Assembly: GCA_016617855.1 (NCBI GenBank)
Contig: JAECUM010004998.1
Location: forward strand, 124,001 to 188,000
From: Megalonaias nervosa
Lineage: Eukaryota; Mollusca; Bivalvia; Unionida; Unionidae
Length of the DNA: 64,000 bases
Direction: 5' to 3'
The notes beneath the pieces were generated by a model that worked only from the letters and a program-made list of their open reading frames with translations, made no database searches and was not told the DNA's origin. This document shows, one piece after another, positions 37,501 to 45,871 of the stretch (position 1 is its first letter; every line of letters begins with the position of its first letter). The translations under genes and the position numbers were made by a program.

Positions 37501-40500
37501 TTTGGACTCACAATAAGTACGAAGAAGACCGAAATCATGTACCAGCCTGCACCCTCAGTCCCCTACACCGAACCCAGCATTACCGTCGATGGCCAGAAAC
37601 TCGCTGTTGCTGACAAATTCATCTACTTTGGCAGCACCTTGTCTCGCACAGTCTCCATCGATGAAGAGGTCACTCTTAGGATTGCTCGTGCAAGTGCAGC
37701 CTTCAGCAGACTTCACAATACTGTGTGGAACAGAAGAGGAATCAGCCTGCCAACCAAGCTCAAGGTGTACCGTGCAGTAGTACTGCCCTCCCTCTTGTAC
37801 GCCTGAGAGACATGGACGCTGTACAGTCGCCATGCAAAACAGCTGAACTCCTTCCACATGCGCTGCCTCAGAAAACTGCTCCACATCAAATGGCAGGACA
37901 AGACTCCTGACACAGAAGTCCTCCAGACAGCAGAGATGACAAGCGTCTATGCCATGCTCAGAAGGTCAAAACTCCGCTGGGCTGGTCATGTCTGCCGTAT
38001 GCCAGATGAGCGCCTCCCAAAGAGACTGTTTTATGGGGAACTCGCTGAAGGCAAGCGTTCCAGAGGAGGCCAAAAGAAACGGTTCAAGGACACGCTCAAA
38101 GCCTCCATGAAGTCCTGTGGCATTGACCCAGACAGCTGGGAGCAGCTTGCCGAAGACTGCGCTGCCTGGCATCACCAGATCAACTCAAGCGCAGCTGCAT
38201 TTGAAGAGCACTGGATCAACGAGGCCAAGCAGAAACGCCAGCAGAGGAAGAGCAGAGCCAGCGCCGACATTCAGTCCATCCAGCCCCCGGCAATTCCCTG
38301 TCCTCATTGCCCTAGACTCTTCAGAGTGCAGATTGGCCTCACCAGCCATCTGCGCACTCACAAACCAGCCCAGATCTGAAGTCATGGTCGTCTTCGAGAC
38401 CGAAGGACGAACATCATCATCATCATTTGTTCACTGGTGAAGTTCCTACCCAAGTACCTGCAATCAAAAATAGTGGCAAGGAAGTGAACTGATTGAGGGT
38501 CTCCTTTGCATTAGTGTTGAATTTGCTGATCACTCTTAGTTGTGGTAAAGCTGCCAGATCCATTTCAAGCTTGTGCCATATGTCAACAGCCTCGCTGATC
38601 ATGCAGTTGTTACTCTGCACCTTATTAAGATCCACTGCAATTGGCTTCATTAGTTCAAGATACTCTTCTGCATTACTTTTCATTCCAAGCCCACAACTAT
38701 CAAAATGTAATTGAAATTGAAATTAACCACTCATGCTGTATTTTGCCATTTAAAGCCAATTATAGAATTACATGTACAAACTTCAAACAGACAAGCTGAG
38801 TAGATCCAATATCCTTATTCTGACTCACATTTAAATGCTATTTACAAGTGATTTAGGTCACAAAATCTGTATAATTTATTATCATATGTAAAAATATGGA
38901 TCTTTTGGAGTGATTTAAACCATGATTTAAATCATCTAATTTGAATCAATCAATGCAGCAGTGTCTCTTGTCTAAGATTTCATTTTGTCTTCCTTCAATA
39001 AATGATAATCAACCATGTGATCTCAACTGGTGCACAAGACAACCTAAATCACAAAGGCACTTCTGTTACCAACTGACAACGATCTTCTTTGGCAATGAGC
39101 ACACTTTATTCAAGAGGCATGAAATGCACTCAATTTAGTTTTATATAAACAATAATCACATTTAAATCTTGATTTTCCAGGGTCTTTTTATGCACCCTAT
39201 GGGCACCATGTAGTAAACTTTCATGCACCAAAGATACATGGCATAAGGGCACAACATAAAGTGAACTTTGCCATAAACATGCCCCATAATCTTATGAGAT
39301 CATTCATATGCCCCCCTTGTGACTACTGTATGATCATAACAGCAATTATTTAATGCTGTTAAGAAAATTCTCTTTTTCAATAAATATTTAATCGAATGTC
39401 TCAAGGGAAAGTGGTCTTTATTTGCCAATCTACCCACTTCAAGAATTACAAAGTGCACAATACAATATTTCAAATTTAATTTTAAGATACAGATTTCTCC
39501 GTAGTGAGAGTCCTAGCCTCAATGTCATTCAAGTTTGGTCTTGGACTCTCAGTTTTCAGAACTGTCATCCTGGATTTCTATTTTAAAAATCCTACAGAGA
39601 GCTTTAAAGACACCAGCATAATATAAACTTGTGAAAGTGACCATGGAATGAAAGTTTTAAGTTGGTAAATGTTGCACAAGGATTTAATGGGTATTATTCA
39701 CTATCATCTGTCAACAGCATACATGGTTATCAGCCACTATTTTGAAGAACATCCTGCTGCTATCATTGTCTTTAATTTCTCCAGTGAGATACTATCCATC
39801 AAAGAAATACTATAACAGAAATGTTTTGTTGAAAAAATATTAAAATGAATAACTTCATGGCAAGCTTGAAAGCCTAGTCATGAATTAAATATCAAAGAAT
39901 CACAGTAAAATGCCCTCATGAATGTTATTTACCTAATTCTTGAACTAGTACTTTTTAGCGCAAATATGAATTTTAAAAAAGTTGTATATATTACACCAGA
40001 ATAATAAATCACTATTTCTCATTCCAATGCTGACCTTTCCACAACCTGGAGGTCCCCAAAGGATCATGGAAGGGATATCAAGGTTTTTTAGTAAAGTTCG
40101 TAGCATGCTGTTCCCTCCCACTGCATTTTCCTGCCCAACATAGTCGGCCAAAGTCTTTGGTCTGACTTGTTCTGCTAGAGGTTTGCCGTGAACTTTTCCA
40201 ACATTAGCGGAATTCATCACTGGTATTTCCACACGTTTTGGTGTACTATGTATGTCTCTACTACTGCTTTGTACAACTGGACTATGAGTGTGGTTCTTAT
40301 TTTGCTTGAATTTTAAATTAAGTATTGAAGTCCCACCTGATAAATCACATACTAGAGGGGTATCCGGGTCATCATTAATTTGTATGATAGACTTGTTTCC
40401 TTCGTTTGTCGAGCTTTTTAAGGAATTCGTACAGGGACTTGATAACACATCAAAATCGTTCTTAGTTTTCTTACTATTGTCATTAGGTTTTGGCTGTATA

Positions 40501-40691
40501 TTGGAAGATGAAGGTTTCAGACTTCCCCATGCCTGGTCAGATTTGCGTTTCCGATTTTCGGGCGAATCTGGGCTCTCTCGAGATGGTTTATCGCTTTCGG
40601 TGGCATTCAGGCATCTATTTACATGAATTGTAATCAAAGATTTTACAAATTCCTTGTTGCAAATTGGACACTGTGAATATGCTGAATCCAT
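10490..40691 (-). CDS. WRNIP1: WRNIP1, AAA+ ATPase (complete gene, 8 coding exons, spliced)
   Basis: The eight exons are 40691-40035, 31934-31740, 30927-30704, 26018-25798, 20345-20190, 17188-17109, 15206-15041 and 10587-10490. All have GT donors and AG acceptors and matching phases, totalling 1797 nt (598 aa plus stop). The human protein is somewhat longer (about 665 aa). Visible domains: UBZ4 zinc finger (C8, C11, H23, C27); a low-complexity linker to about residue 160; Walker A GPPGCGKTT (213-221); Walker B with DEIH (274-277); sensor 1 GATTEN (300-305); an Arg-finger-like LLSRCR (314-319); then the RarA/MgsA-type C-terminal oligomerisation region ending in DFFK. Family knowledge: WRNIP1/Mgs1/RarA proteins bind ubiquitinated PCNA through the UBZ and act at stalled forks in the nucleus. 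The gene covers 30 kb with large repeat-filled introns. A second in-frame Met at 40718 would add 9 residues. No lesion was seen, so the gene is probably functional. Confidence 0.95.
12300..14075. mobile_element. Composite dispersed repeat, copy 1 (short tandem core)
   Basis: The left block (12300-13260) resembles 28230-29220. The core (about 13380-13820) has four roughly 115-140-bp units built on 'aacaagattttcaagatggc..ccat.gtggccatattggat.tcag'-type sequence. The right block (13840-14010) resembles 59890-60030. A tandem core between unique flanks recalls bivalve pearl elements and non-autonomous Helentrons. No helicase was seen. Confidence 0.65.
14480..14993. repeat. 35-bp minisatellite, about 14 units, beside WRNIP1 exon 7
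   Basis: The unit is TGATAACTATGTATAACCAT followed by gcttacacagcatag. Units alternate loosely between GTATAACC and GTCTAACC versions. The last unit ends about 50 bp from the exon 7 splice donor. Confidence 0.95.
15041..15206 (-). CDS. WRNIP1: WRNIP1 exon 7
   Basis: Acceptor TTGCAG|GTAATA and donor GATATAG|GTAGCC. The exon is 166 nt. It encodes [20 protein letters not shown] and then [20 protein letters not shown]. The open frame runs on past the donor, but the homology stops there. The exon sits about 50 bp from a 35-bp minisatellite on one side and about 110 bp from another tandem repeat on the other. Confidence 0.95.
15207..17108 (-). other. WRNIP1 intron 6
   Basis: 1.9 kb. Apart from the tandem repeat at 15318-15441, a CAAA-rich run near 15735 and an AAT microsatellite near 16750, I see nothing. 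Confidence 0.75.
15318..15441. repeat. About 40-bp tandem repeat, 3 units, beside WRNIP1 exon 7
   Basis: Units of about 43, 38 and 43 bp share 'gatgtactatatac' and 'tctcatactctgattcatac'. They lie about 110 bp beyond the exon 7 acceptor. Confidence 0.85.
17109..17188 (-). CDS. WRNIP1: WRNIP1 exon 6
   Basis: Acceptor GTCTAG|GTGTAG and donor TGTGAT|GTAAGA. This small exon of 80 nt encodes [20 protein letters not shown] followed by GMPECD. It joins the exons on both sides in phase, which confirms the call despite its size. Confidence 0.93.
18020..18390. repeat. Degenerate tandem array, roughly 45-60-bp units
   Basis: About seven diverged units carry 'tatgctagta', 'tatggtctagaact' and 'gtcaatttatatactacttat'. 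Lengths vary between units, so this is an old array. Confidence 0.7.
18690..19900. repeat. Dispersed repeat copy in WRNIP1 intron 5
   Basis: 18690-19120 resembles 25010-25450 ('tttgtaagccactgcagtt', 'tgtccagcta', 'gcagtacaaaat', 'aaactgaatcc..tcataataa'). The tail at 19570-19900 resembles 41440-41800 ('taccacaatgat', 'aagacaggaat'-type words). Orientation is the same in each pair. Confidence 0.6.
20190..20345 (-). CDS. WRNIP1: WRNIP1 exon 5
   Basis: Acceptor TTTACAG|GGGAGG and donor GTTG|GTTAGA. The exon is 156 nt. It encodes [37 protein letters not shown] and LVRFASEDV, the hallmark of the MgsA/RarA C-terminal family. The direct dispersed repeats at 18690-19120 and 25010-25450 lie on either side of this exon. 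Confidence 0.95.
21040..21870. repeat. Diverged dispersed/tandem repeat, mollusc type
   Basis: Four or five units of about 200 bp recur with 'catgcatagctttagatgatgaccataa', 'tgcaggact.gtt.c.ttcacaagattctgt' and 'aaaatgggcaac'. A 'gggccataactctgagcaaa' stretch is characteristic of molluscan repeats. Confidence 0.6.
22280..22500. repeat. Imperfect tandem repeat, 3 units
   Basis: Units share 'atggatg.tat.agaaatagtgaataag' and 'ctgctatcca'. Unit length is about 60-75 bp. Confidence 0.55.
24155..24375. repeat. 55-bp tandem repeat, 4 copies
   Basis: The unit contains GGTCACTCACTGGTATCAAT, then tttgccccattatgatgaaaacataaggaccc. The four copies are over 90% alike by eye. Confidence 0.95.
25010..25450. 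repeat. Dispersed repeat copy in WRNIP1 intron 4
   Basis: Partner of 18690-19120 in direct orientation, with ordered word matches over about 400 bp. Confidence 0.6.
25798..26018 (-). CDS. WRNIP1: WRNIP1 exon 4: sensor 2 region
   Basis: Acceptor TTTCAG|ACCAAG and donor AAACAG|GTACAT. The exon is 221 nt. It encodes [20 protein letters not shown], with the GDAR sensor 2 signature, and [15 protein letters not shown]. The linker between them differs from vertebrate WRNIP1 and has no insertion-sized gap. Confidence 0.94.
27230..27780. repeat. Dispersed repeat, copy A
   Basis: Resembles 52570-53060 in the same orientation: 'ctgctgag', 'cactgctgata.ag', 'ccac.aggacaaa', 'gagaatgtt..atctgac' and 'cttcttatcagctca/cttcttactggatca'. 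It contains the exact 58-bp duplication. Confidence 0.55.
27306..27421. repeat. Exact 58-bp tandem duplication
   Basis: 27306-27363 and 27364-27421 are identical by eye, starting CTGAGTTATCTAGTAAGGTA. Exactness suggests a very recent event or an assembly artefact. Confidence 0.95.
28230..29220. mobile_element. Composite dispersed repeat, copy 2 (left block only)
   Basis: Ordered similarity to 12318-13200 in the same orientation, for example 'ttttgtagaattttc', 'ccacttcatcctt.acttt', 'aaaaatggaccaaagtt' and 'atttccaagcat.cttttgtat'. The tandem core is absent here. It lies in WRNIP1 intron 3. Confidence 0.65.
30704..30927 (-). CDS. WRNIP1: WRNIP1 exon 3: sensor 1 and Arg finger
   Basis: Acceptor TTAATAG|GACACT and donor GAGAG|GTATGA. 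The exon is 224 nt. It encodes [20 protein letters not shown] and then [20 protein letters not shown], which hold sensor 1 and the arginine-finger region of the AAA+ core. The final codon is split: AG here and A in the next exon. Confidence 0.95.
30928..31739 (-). other. WRNIP1 intron 2
   Basis: 0.8 kb. No repeats or other features seen. Confidence 0.8.
31740..31934 (-). CDS. WRNIP1: WRNIP1 exon 2: Walker A end to Walker B
   Basis: Acceptor TTTCAG|ACTACT and donor CAGCAG|GTTATT. The exon is 195 nt, exactly 65 codons in phase 0. It starts with TTLARIIA, which completes the P-loop, and contains [13 protein letters not shown] and the Walker B motif [15 protein letters not shown]. It is the best-conserved part of the gene. 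Confidence 0.95.
32988..35025. mobile_element. TA-flanked TIR DNA transposon, 2.0 kb, in WRNIP1 intron 1
   Basis: The left end reads TA then CAGTGTGACCCCACTATA. The right end, read inward, is TA then CAGCGTGACCCCGCTATA. The inverted ends continue with several mismatches and contain 'cgttataa/taacacgg' motifs typical of pogo/Tc1-like TIRs. The TA target duplications fit that superfamily. No recognisable transposase lies inside. A subterminal block is duplicated (33049-33135 and 33190-33275). Confidence 0.75.
34037..34667 (-). CDS. Unrecognised overlapping open frames inside the TIR element
   Basis: Two overlapping minus-strand frames lie inside the TIR element: 34459-34037 (140 aa) and 34667-34392 (91 aa). 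The residue mix looks protein-like, without repeats: [42 protein letters not shown]-type donors follow both plausible ends (GAGTTC|GTAAGT near 34450 and AAAG|GTAATG near 34095). I do not recognise the family. It could be a captured host exon, an accessory ORF or chance. Confidence 0.35.
35100..35222 (-). pseudogene. hAT-family transposase C-terminal dimerisation fragment
   Basis: The minus strand reads LWNVATSAG, then after a one-base shift [20 protein letters not shown] and [12 protein letters not shown] before TAG. SSAGVER-FSxxGxxxxKxRNRLxxEK is the hallmark of hAT dimerisation domains. With the fragment at 38431-38683 it forms the C-terminal half of one transposase, separated by the LINE and about 850 bp of other sequence. 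Confidence 0.7.
35550..35830. repeat. Direct repeat between the hAT pieces
   Basis: 35555-35670 and 35712-35825 share 'ggaaaatgtg.tgat', 'gctgatatttacaa' and 'gtacatg..atcattataag.gtacatcaaa.gaaca'. Confidence 0.6.
35916..36089 (+). other. 57-codon unrecognised open frame at the LINE 5' junction
   Basis: A Lys-rich frame starts [14 protein letters not shown] and ends [12 protein letters not shown], then TAG. It overlaps the first bases of the LINE in a different frame. It may be a remnant of another element or chance. Confidence 0.2.
36071..38430 (+). mobile_element. 5'-truncated non-LTR retrotransposon (LINE) in WRNIP1 intron 1
   Basis: The copy carries a linker, a reverse transcriptase and a C-terminal C2H2 zinc finger. 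Its 3' end is (ATC)n-like. The endonuclease part is missing, which indicates 5' truncation near 36071-36085. It is visibly richer in G+C than the surrounding DNA. Orientation is opposite to WRNIP1. No clear target-site duplication was found. Its clade was not assigned. Confidence 0.9.
36083..38379 (+). pseudogene. LINE reverse transcriptase ORF with four lesions
   Basis: The frame reads [20 protein letters not shown] near its start, [18 protein letters not shown] in the RT fingers, [19 protein letters not shown] (motif A) and [14 protein letters not shown] (motif B). It then reads [20 protein letters not shown] and ends in a CPHC...HLRTH zinc finger. Lesions: one-base losses near 36880 and 36990; a one-base gain near 37417 just before the ADD catalytic box; and TGA at 37804-37806 where the family has Cys (YACETW). 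The last 190 codons are intact. The element cannot make a full RT. Confidence 0.88.
38431..38683 (-). pseudogene. hAT-family transposase fragment (middle part)
   Basis: The minus frame reads [33 protein letters not shown] and [10 protein letters not shown]. After a frameshift it reads [11 protein letters not shown], directly against the LINE 3' end. The pattern of a QxDx/QSxx helix, W.KLE and then DPKYLGR resembles hAT (BED-type) transposases. It is a short decayed piece. Confidence 0.6.
40035..40691 (-). CDS. WRNIP1: WRNIP1 exon 1: UBZ4 finger, linker, Walker A
   Basis: The start chosen is the Met at 40691, seven codons before the first zinc-ligand Cys. An in-frame Met at 40718 is a possible alternative. 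The exon encodes the CxxC-x11-HxxxC zinc finger and a Ser/Asn/Lys-rich linker. It continues with the conserved segment [18 protein letters not shown] and ends at GPPGCGK. The donor is AAG|GTCAGC, so intron 1 splits the Walker A loop between Lys and Thr. Confidence 0.93.
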
Positions 40692-40718
40692 TGAAACTTT
40701 ACCGCTACAAGTCAACAT

Positions 40719-42149
40719 TCATTCATCTGAGTTATGCAGACGCTTAAAATTGGGCCACACTAAAAAGTTGCAAGAATAGCTCATCCGCCACATAAAAATG
40801 GTGGTTGAATTGGGCTTTATTCGAGCCTTATACATCTAACTTTGGAGGAGGAAAAACAAACACTTGTACAAATATACAATCGCAGTTTAATAAATGAAAA
40901 TAAAAATAATAATAATAATGTATTATTTTATATAGAACAATCTCAAAACACAGCAAAAGTGGCGCTCTACAGTTTCGTATTTTGCATAGGGGTTAGAATT
41001 TTAAAGAAAAAGAATTTCCCGGATTTCCTCACTGGTTATACTGGCTATTTTAAAAAAGACCTTGTATGTCTTAGGTATTGTTCAAAGAACCTTTAATTCC
41101 CTTTATTTTGGTGTACAATTGATGGGTGTAATATGGGTTATAGAGTATACAGCTTGACCTTACTCCAGATGTGCATCTTTCAAAATAGTGCTAGCTCCAC
41201 TTGGTCATTTTCACTTCTTAGACTTCAGAGATAAATTGTTAAAAAAAAGAGAGCTAATAACTTTTTTTACATTTTATATATTTGGTAATTCATCCATTGC
41301 AGGAGTGAAAACCAACAAGCTTTGTAAAATTAAACAAATATTTTATTTCCCCAGAATACAAAATCAAAATTTAAAAAAAAACTTACAATATTGCTAAATC
41401 CCAAACAGTCCTAAAAGTTCTATGACAAGTCCATAAGTATAGAGTATTCTTAATGAATTCCAGTGGTGTCCTGAATGAATTCTGATATTGAATATACTGA
41501 TGTACCAATAACTTAGAATAGTGTTTATATACTAACAGTCTTGATGTACCACAATGATATAATCCAAAAATGTCTTTGAATAAATTACAATAATTCCAAG
41601 ATAGTAATTTAGTCCTGGAGTCCTGGAGTCAAAAAACACTTTGCAATTGCTATGAATAATTGATATAAATAAATTAAATCCTCTCACCTGAAACACAACT
41701 AAAATTGATTCCTCTAAAGACTGATGTTAAGACAGGAATTAGTAAATTCCAATCTAAACAGCTTTATACACCTCCCTATCTGACCTATGTCAGAATTACC
41801 ATTTTCAAAAAATCCTCTGTCATCTTAATGGAAAAAAATTACTCCAAACTGTAACAAAATTTGTTTCTGGAACCATTTAAGATCAGGATTAAGGCTGTAT
41901 CTAGAACTCAAACTAAAATAATCATGTTTACAATTAATAGTTATCTAAATACATAACCTACAATGATAGACAAATATTACCTATGTAATATATTGTTTAC
42001 AAAATAAATGTCACTGGTCAGGTATGCCCTTATAATCTAAGATCATTAAAAAAATTAAACACAAAACAAATTAAATATACATAACAAGGAGAATCATTTA
42101 GAAAACTTTTGTTAGTAAATAATTAAGATATACCTTTCTGCAAAGACAG
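40719..42149. other. WRNIP1 upstream region
   Basis: Should contain the WRNIP1 promoter. No clear TATA box, CpG-rich stretch or initiator can be singled out. 41440-41800 is a dispersed repeat. Confidence 0.5.
41440..41800. repeat. Dispersed repeat copy upstream of WRNIP1
   Basis: Resembles 19570-19900 in the same orientation, including 'ttgatgtaccacaatgat' and 'gttaagacaggaattagtaa'. It is diverged. Confidence 0.55.
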
Positions 42150-43690
42150 GAGAACAGCAGGTGGTGGGCTCTTTAGTTTATGTCAGAAAGGGTTTCATAG
42201 CAAAACAATGTGAAGATCTTGAACTGAATGAAATCGAGTCTGTTTTGATACAGATTTCTCCACAAAATTTCAAACCCTTTCTTACTGACTCCATATATAG
42301 GTCACCAACATCCCACTAAATTGATACATATTTTGAATTAGTAATAGATAAAAAGTTCTGAAGGATGACAATGAATATTACATTCTTAGTGATATAAACA
42401 ATTTACTAAATGAACAGATACATCAAAACTGGAATGATTTATCGAACCTTTTGGAATGACCCAATTAATTAAGAATAACAGCAAATACCAAAACTCTTAT
42501 TCATCATAGCTATCCTAACACTCCAGAAAATGTTTCTAAAATTTATGTTTCTAAGATTGGATTGAGTGACCACTATGCCAGTCTTCTTACATGAAAATCA
42601 AGTAAAAGACAGCATGTCAATAAATCAATTTCTTACAGATCTTTTAAACATTTTAACAGCTCATGATTGACTTGGAACAAATTCCATGGGTTACTGTTGC
42701 AATATTTGAAGACAAATTTACACAGTCATAGAAAACTGCAAAGGTAACACTACTCCACAAAGCAGGAGCCAAAGATGATCTGAACAATTTTCTGCCATTT
42801 CTATCCTTTCAGCCATTTCAAAATTAATTGAAAAGCATGTCCTTTATGACTCATCTCAATGGCCACAAACTTCTCCATGATAACAAGTCTGGTTTTAGGC
42901 AAAATTATTTCTGTGAAGTGGCACAAATATTAATGATTGAGACATGGTTACTGGTGTTAGATGAAGGAAAGTCAGTTGGGAGTGTTATAGTAGTTTTTCA
43001 AAAAGCATTTGATTTTCTTGATCATGAACTTCTAGAAAAATTAAAACTGTACTGAAATAGTGACATGGCTTAAAAATGGTTTGCTTCATACTTGAATGAC
43101 AGATTTCTAAAAGTAAGAAAATATTTTATTTGCAAAAACGAGCCTGTACAATAATACTAGATGGGCAACCTGGAAACATTATAGAGACAATGGATACTTT
43201 ACACATCCTACCTTTTAAAGAACGTTTTCATTTACAGTAAGCCAAAATGATGTAGAAAGTCTATCTGCTAAGTCTGCCCCATTTTACCTGAGAAGTCATT
43301 TTAAATGCAGAGAAACCAGCAGCACCCCAAACTTTAGATCAATGACAGTCCAAAACTTCCTAATTCCAGAACCAAAGAAATAATTATTTAAAAACAATTT
43401 TTAATACTCTGAAGCCATTATATGGAATAATATCCCAATAGAAATCAAAGAATCTTCTAGCATGTTTGCTTTTCACCATGTGTATATTAAATGGATGAAA
43501 TATGAATCTTGATTATGGCCTACCGATCTCCTCCAGCTACATTTATGTATGTCAGTATGTGTTCTACAAGACTTTAAGTTTGACTAGCGAACACTGACAG
43601 TAACTTCATCTGTGTCTTTACAATTTACATATATAGTTAACTAGTCCGAATCTGTAGTTACCCTCAATAAATAAAGTCTTTATTATTACA
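42150..43690 (+). mobile_element. Second LINE relic with endonuclease, RT and ATT-repeat tail
   Basis: Scattered plus-strand frames show an APE-type endonuclease trace (NEIESVLIQISPQNFKPF, then SIYRSPTS, near 42220-42320). The RT trace is LHDNKSGFRQNYFCE, then KSVGSVIVVFQKAFDFLDHE and LLEKLKLY (42828-43055). A typical 3' ORF end is IIWNNIPIEIKESSS (about 43415-43460). The element ends in an ATT microsatellite. Stops and frameshifts are frequent, so this copy is older than the one at 36071. Confidence 0.75.
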
Positions 43691-43745
43691 TGTATTATTA
43701 TTGTTATTATTATTATTATTGTTATTATTATTATTATTATGATTA
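43680..43745. repeat. ATT/GTT microsatellite at the LINE tail
   Basis: An interrupted (ATT)n run with a few GTT and GAT units. It probably grew from the 3' tail of the LINE relic. Confidence 0.85.
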
Positions 43746-43884
43746 TTATCCGTCCTGATATCAAGAAAACTTCTATGTTCCACATTGCCCTACATCAAAC
43801 ATTTGAATAACTATTGATTTAAGAAACAGAAAGAGCCAAATGCAAAAATTGAAAGCTTAAGACAATTGATACATTACCTTATGG

Positions 43885-44516
43885 AAGGGGAGGTGGTGAT
43901 AGTCAAACCAATCTTGAGTACTCGGCCATACTTCCCCAAACTTTTGTCTTTCGTGGCTGATCAGCTGTACATACTGCCCAGAACATCCAAGATTCTGTTT
44001 CTTCTATATAACCTTACCATAATGCACCCATTGAATAAGCTCTGAATCAGGCAGGCTATGGAAAACAAAGTTGCCACAGTCAATTTTTTACATTTCATGC
44101 TGCACCTGGAGACAGTCAACACAGTTAAAATATCAGACATATCTCCATCGATTGCTCTGCTTTTATGACCAAAACCAGATTTATACAGCTTGGAGGAGGG
44201 GGAGGAAAGTTAGTGATGGTCACACTAATCTTGAGCACTCAGCCATGGTTCCCCAACTATTGTCTTTTGTGTCTGATTAGTTATACATACTTCCCAGAAC
44301 ATAGAGATTCTGTTTCTTCTACAGAACCTCACCATGATGCACCCAATGAATAAGCTCCTTTTGGAAGTGTTTCTATTATCAGGCAGGCTATGGAAAACAA
44401 ACTTACCACAATCAATTTCTTATATCTTATGCTGCACATGGAGACAGTCAACACAATTACAATATCGGATGTATCTCCAACAATTGCTGTGCTTTTATGA
44501 CCAAAACCAGATCTAT
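43885..44516. repeat. Tandem duplication, about 315-bp units, 2 copies plus a short tail
   Basis: 43885-44193 and 44194-44516 share 'gattctgtttcttcta', 'aggcaggctatggaaaacaaa' and 'cttttatgaccaaaaccaga'. The tail at 44521-44555 repeats the last 35 bp again. Confidence 0.85.
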
Positions 44517-44559
44517 CCATTTGCTGTGCTTTTATGACCAAAACCATATCTATCCATTT

Positions 44560-45477
44560 GCTCATTCATACATTTTGTTTTGGAATTCTTACCAGTGATC
44601 ATTCATAAAGGATAAGGCTATAGTGCTGTCAATACAGCTTTATCTCCTATTTGCACATTTCTAGTTTTATTTGATAGTTCAAATTATTCACAACTTCCAC
44701 TGCTTACATGTTTCAGGAGACGAGTGTTTAACCAGAGATCTAATTTACCCAACAACATGGTCACATCATATGTTAATATTGTGCTAAGATACTCAAATTG
44801 CTTTCATTAGTTTGTAAACTTTCTTGATGTTTCCCTCACACACGTTGGTTTTGATCCTGGCATTGGTTTCTAGCCAAAGAGAATAAATTAACCCTTAATT
44901 TCTTACATCTTAGGAATTTACATGTATATAAGAAACAGAGCTATCTTTATAATAGGTGATCTTAAGCAATCATGTGCAGATAATCATTTGGGCAAAAATC
45001 TCTTAGCCACTTATCACCAGACAGGTGTTTTTGTAGTCACTCTTGTAGATATTTTGATAGGACAAACAGTATTAGAATAATGAAACCAAACTGTCCGTTT
45101 CTTTCCATGCTCCTTTTCAGGCAGTGAACCTGGGGCACTATTTCAAGATGGATAAAATCAACCATGCAAACTGCTGCCATCAATATTGATATCTAACACA
45201 TCATAGTACATGAATGGCATTCACTAGTGCTACTTTTTCAGACAAAGTACCTCTGGCTACAACATTCAAAACAGCAGGAAGCAGCAAAGACTCCATCTTC
45301 CTGAAATATTATCAGAAACCAATCTCATCAGACTTGTCATTCAGTGTAAACCTATTTGGATCAGTTCCAAACTCATAGTAATTAAATTTAGTACATGCAT
45401 TTATGGTTGAATTTGCAGAATAAATTCTCTTGATTTATGATGTACAGTGATTTGCCTTTTATACCCTACTATACTTC
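44560..45477. other. Intergenic, no gene seen
   Basis: No coding or repeat structure recognised. Confidence 0.5.
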
Positions 45478-45771
45478 TGTCACAGGATACTCTCTAAATA
45501 TCTCATGTGGTCCCTTAGGGTACAAAGGGTTAAAAGAAACTGGAAAATTAAACAAAACTTGCCGAGTTAAAGTTTGATGATAATTTAATTGAACCTGTAG
45601 TACCCTAAGGGATCAAACACCCACCCACCCTCCATTTCTCATCTTGTATCCTGTGACCTAACGACTGACGAGTCACGTAACTGCCATCTCGTGTGATCCA
45701 TAAGGGTAGTACAGGCTCAATGAAACTATCATCAAACTTCAACTTCGAAAGTATCATTCAAGTTTCCAATT
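45478..45771. repeat. Complex foldback with nested inverted repeats
   Basis: The arm at 45566-45615 is the inverse of 45694-45743, with about 43 of 50 positions matching. Similarity extends outward to about 45538 and 45771. A second pair overlaps it: gtcacaggatac (45478) and tcccttagggtac (45511) are repeated inverted at 45647-45657 and 45599-45612. The middle segment can thus pair with either the left or the right segment. Confidence 0.75.
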
Positions 45772-45871
45772 ATTTCTCCCTATATTTCATTTGTTAAATT
45801 GAAAGAAAAAAATCTAAACATATATGTATATTAACATTCATTTAAAATTGTATTTTCTTATCTTTCAACCT

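Larger units (their letters stand above)
31935..40034 (-). other. WRNIP1 intron 1, a nest of transposons
   Basis: 8.1 kb. In order: plain DNA to 32987; TIR element 32988-35025; hAT transposase end 35100-35222; repeated segments 35550-35830; LINE 36071-38430; hAT fragment 38431-38683. I see nothing in 38700-40034. Confidence 0.8.
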
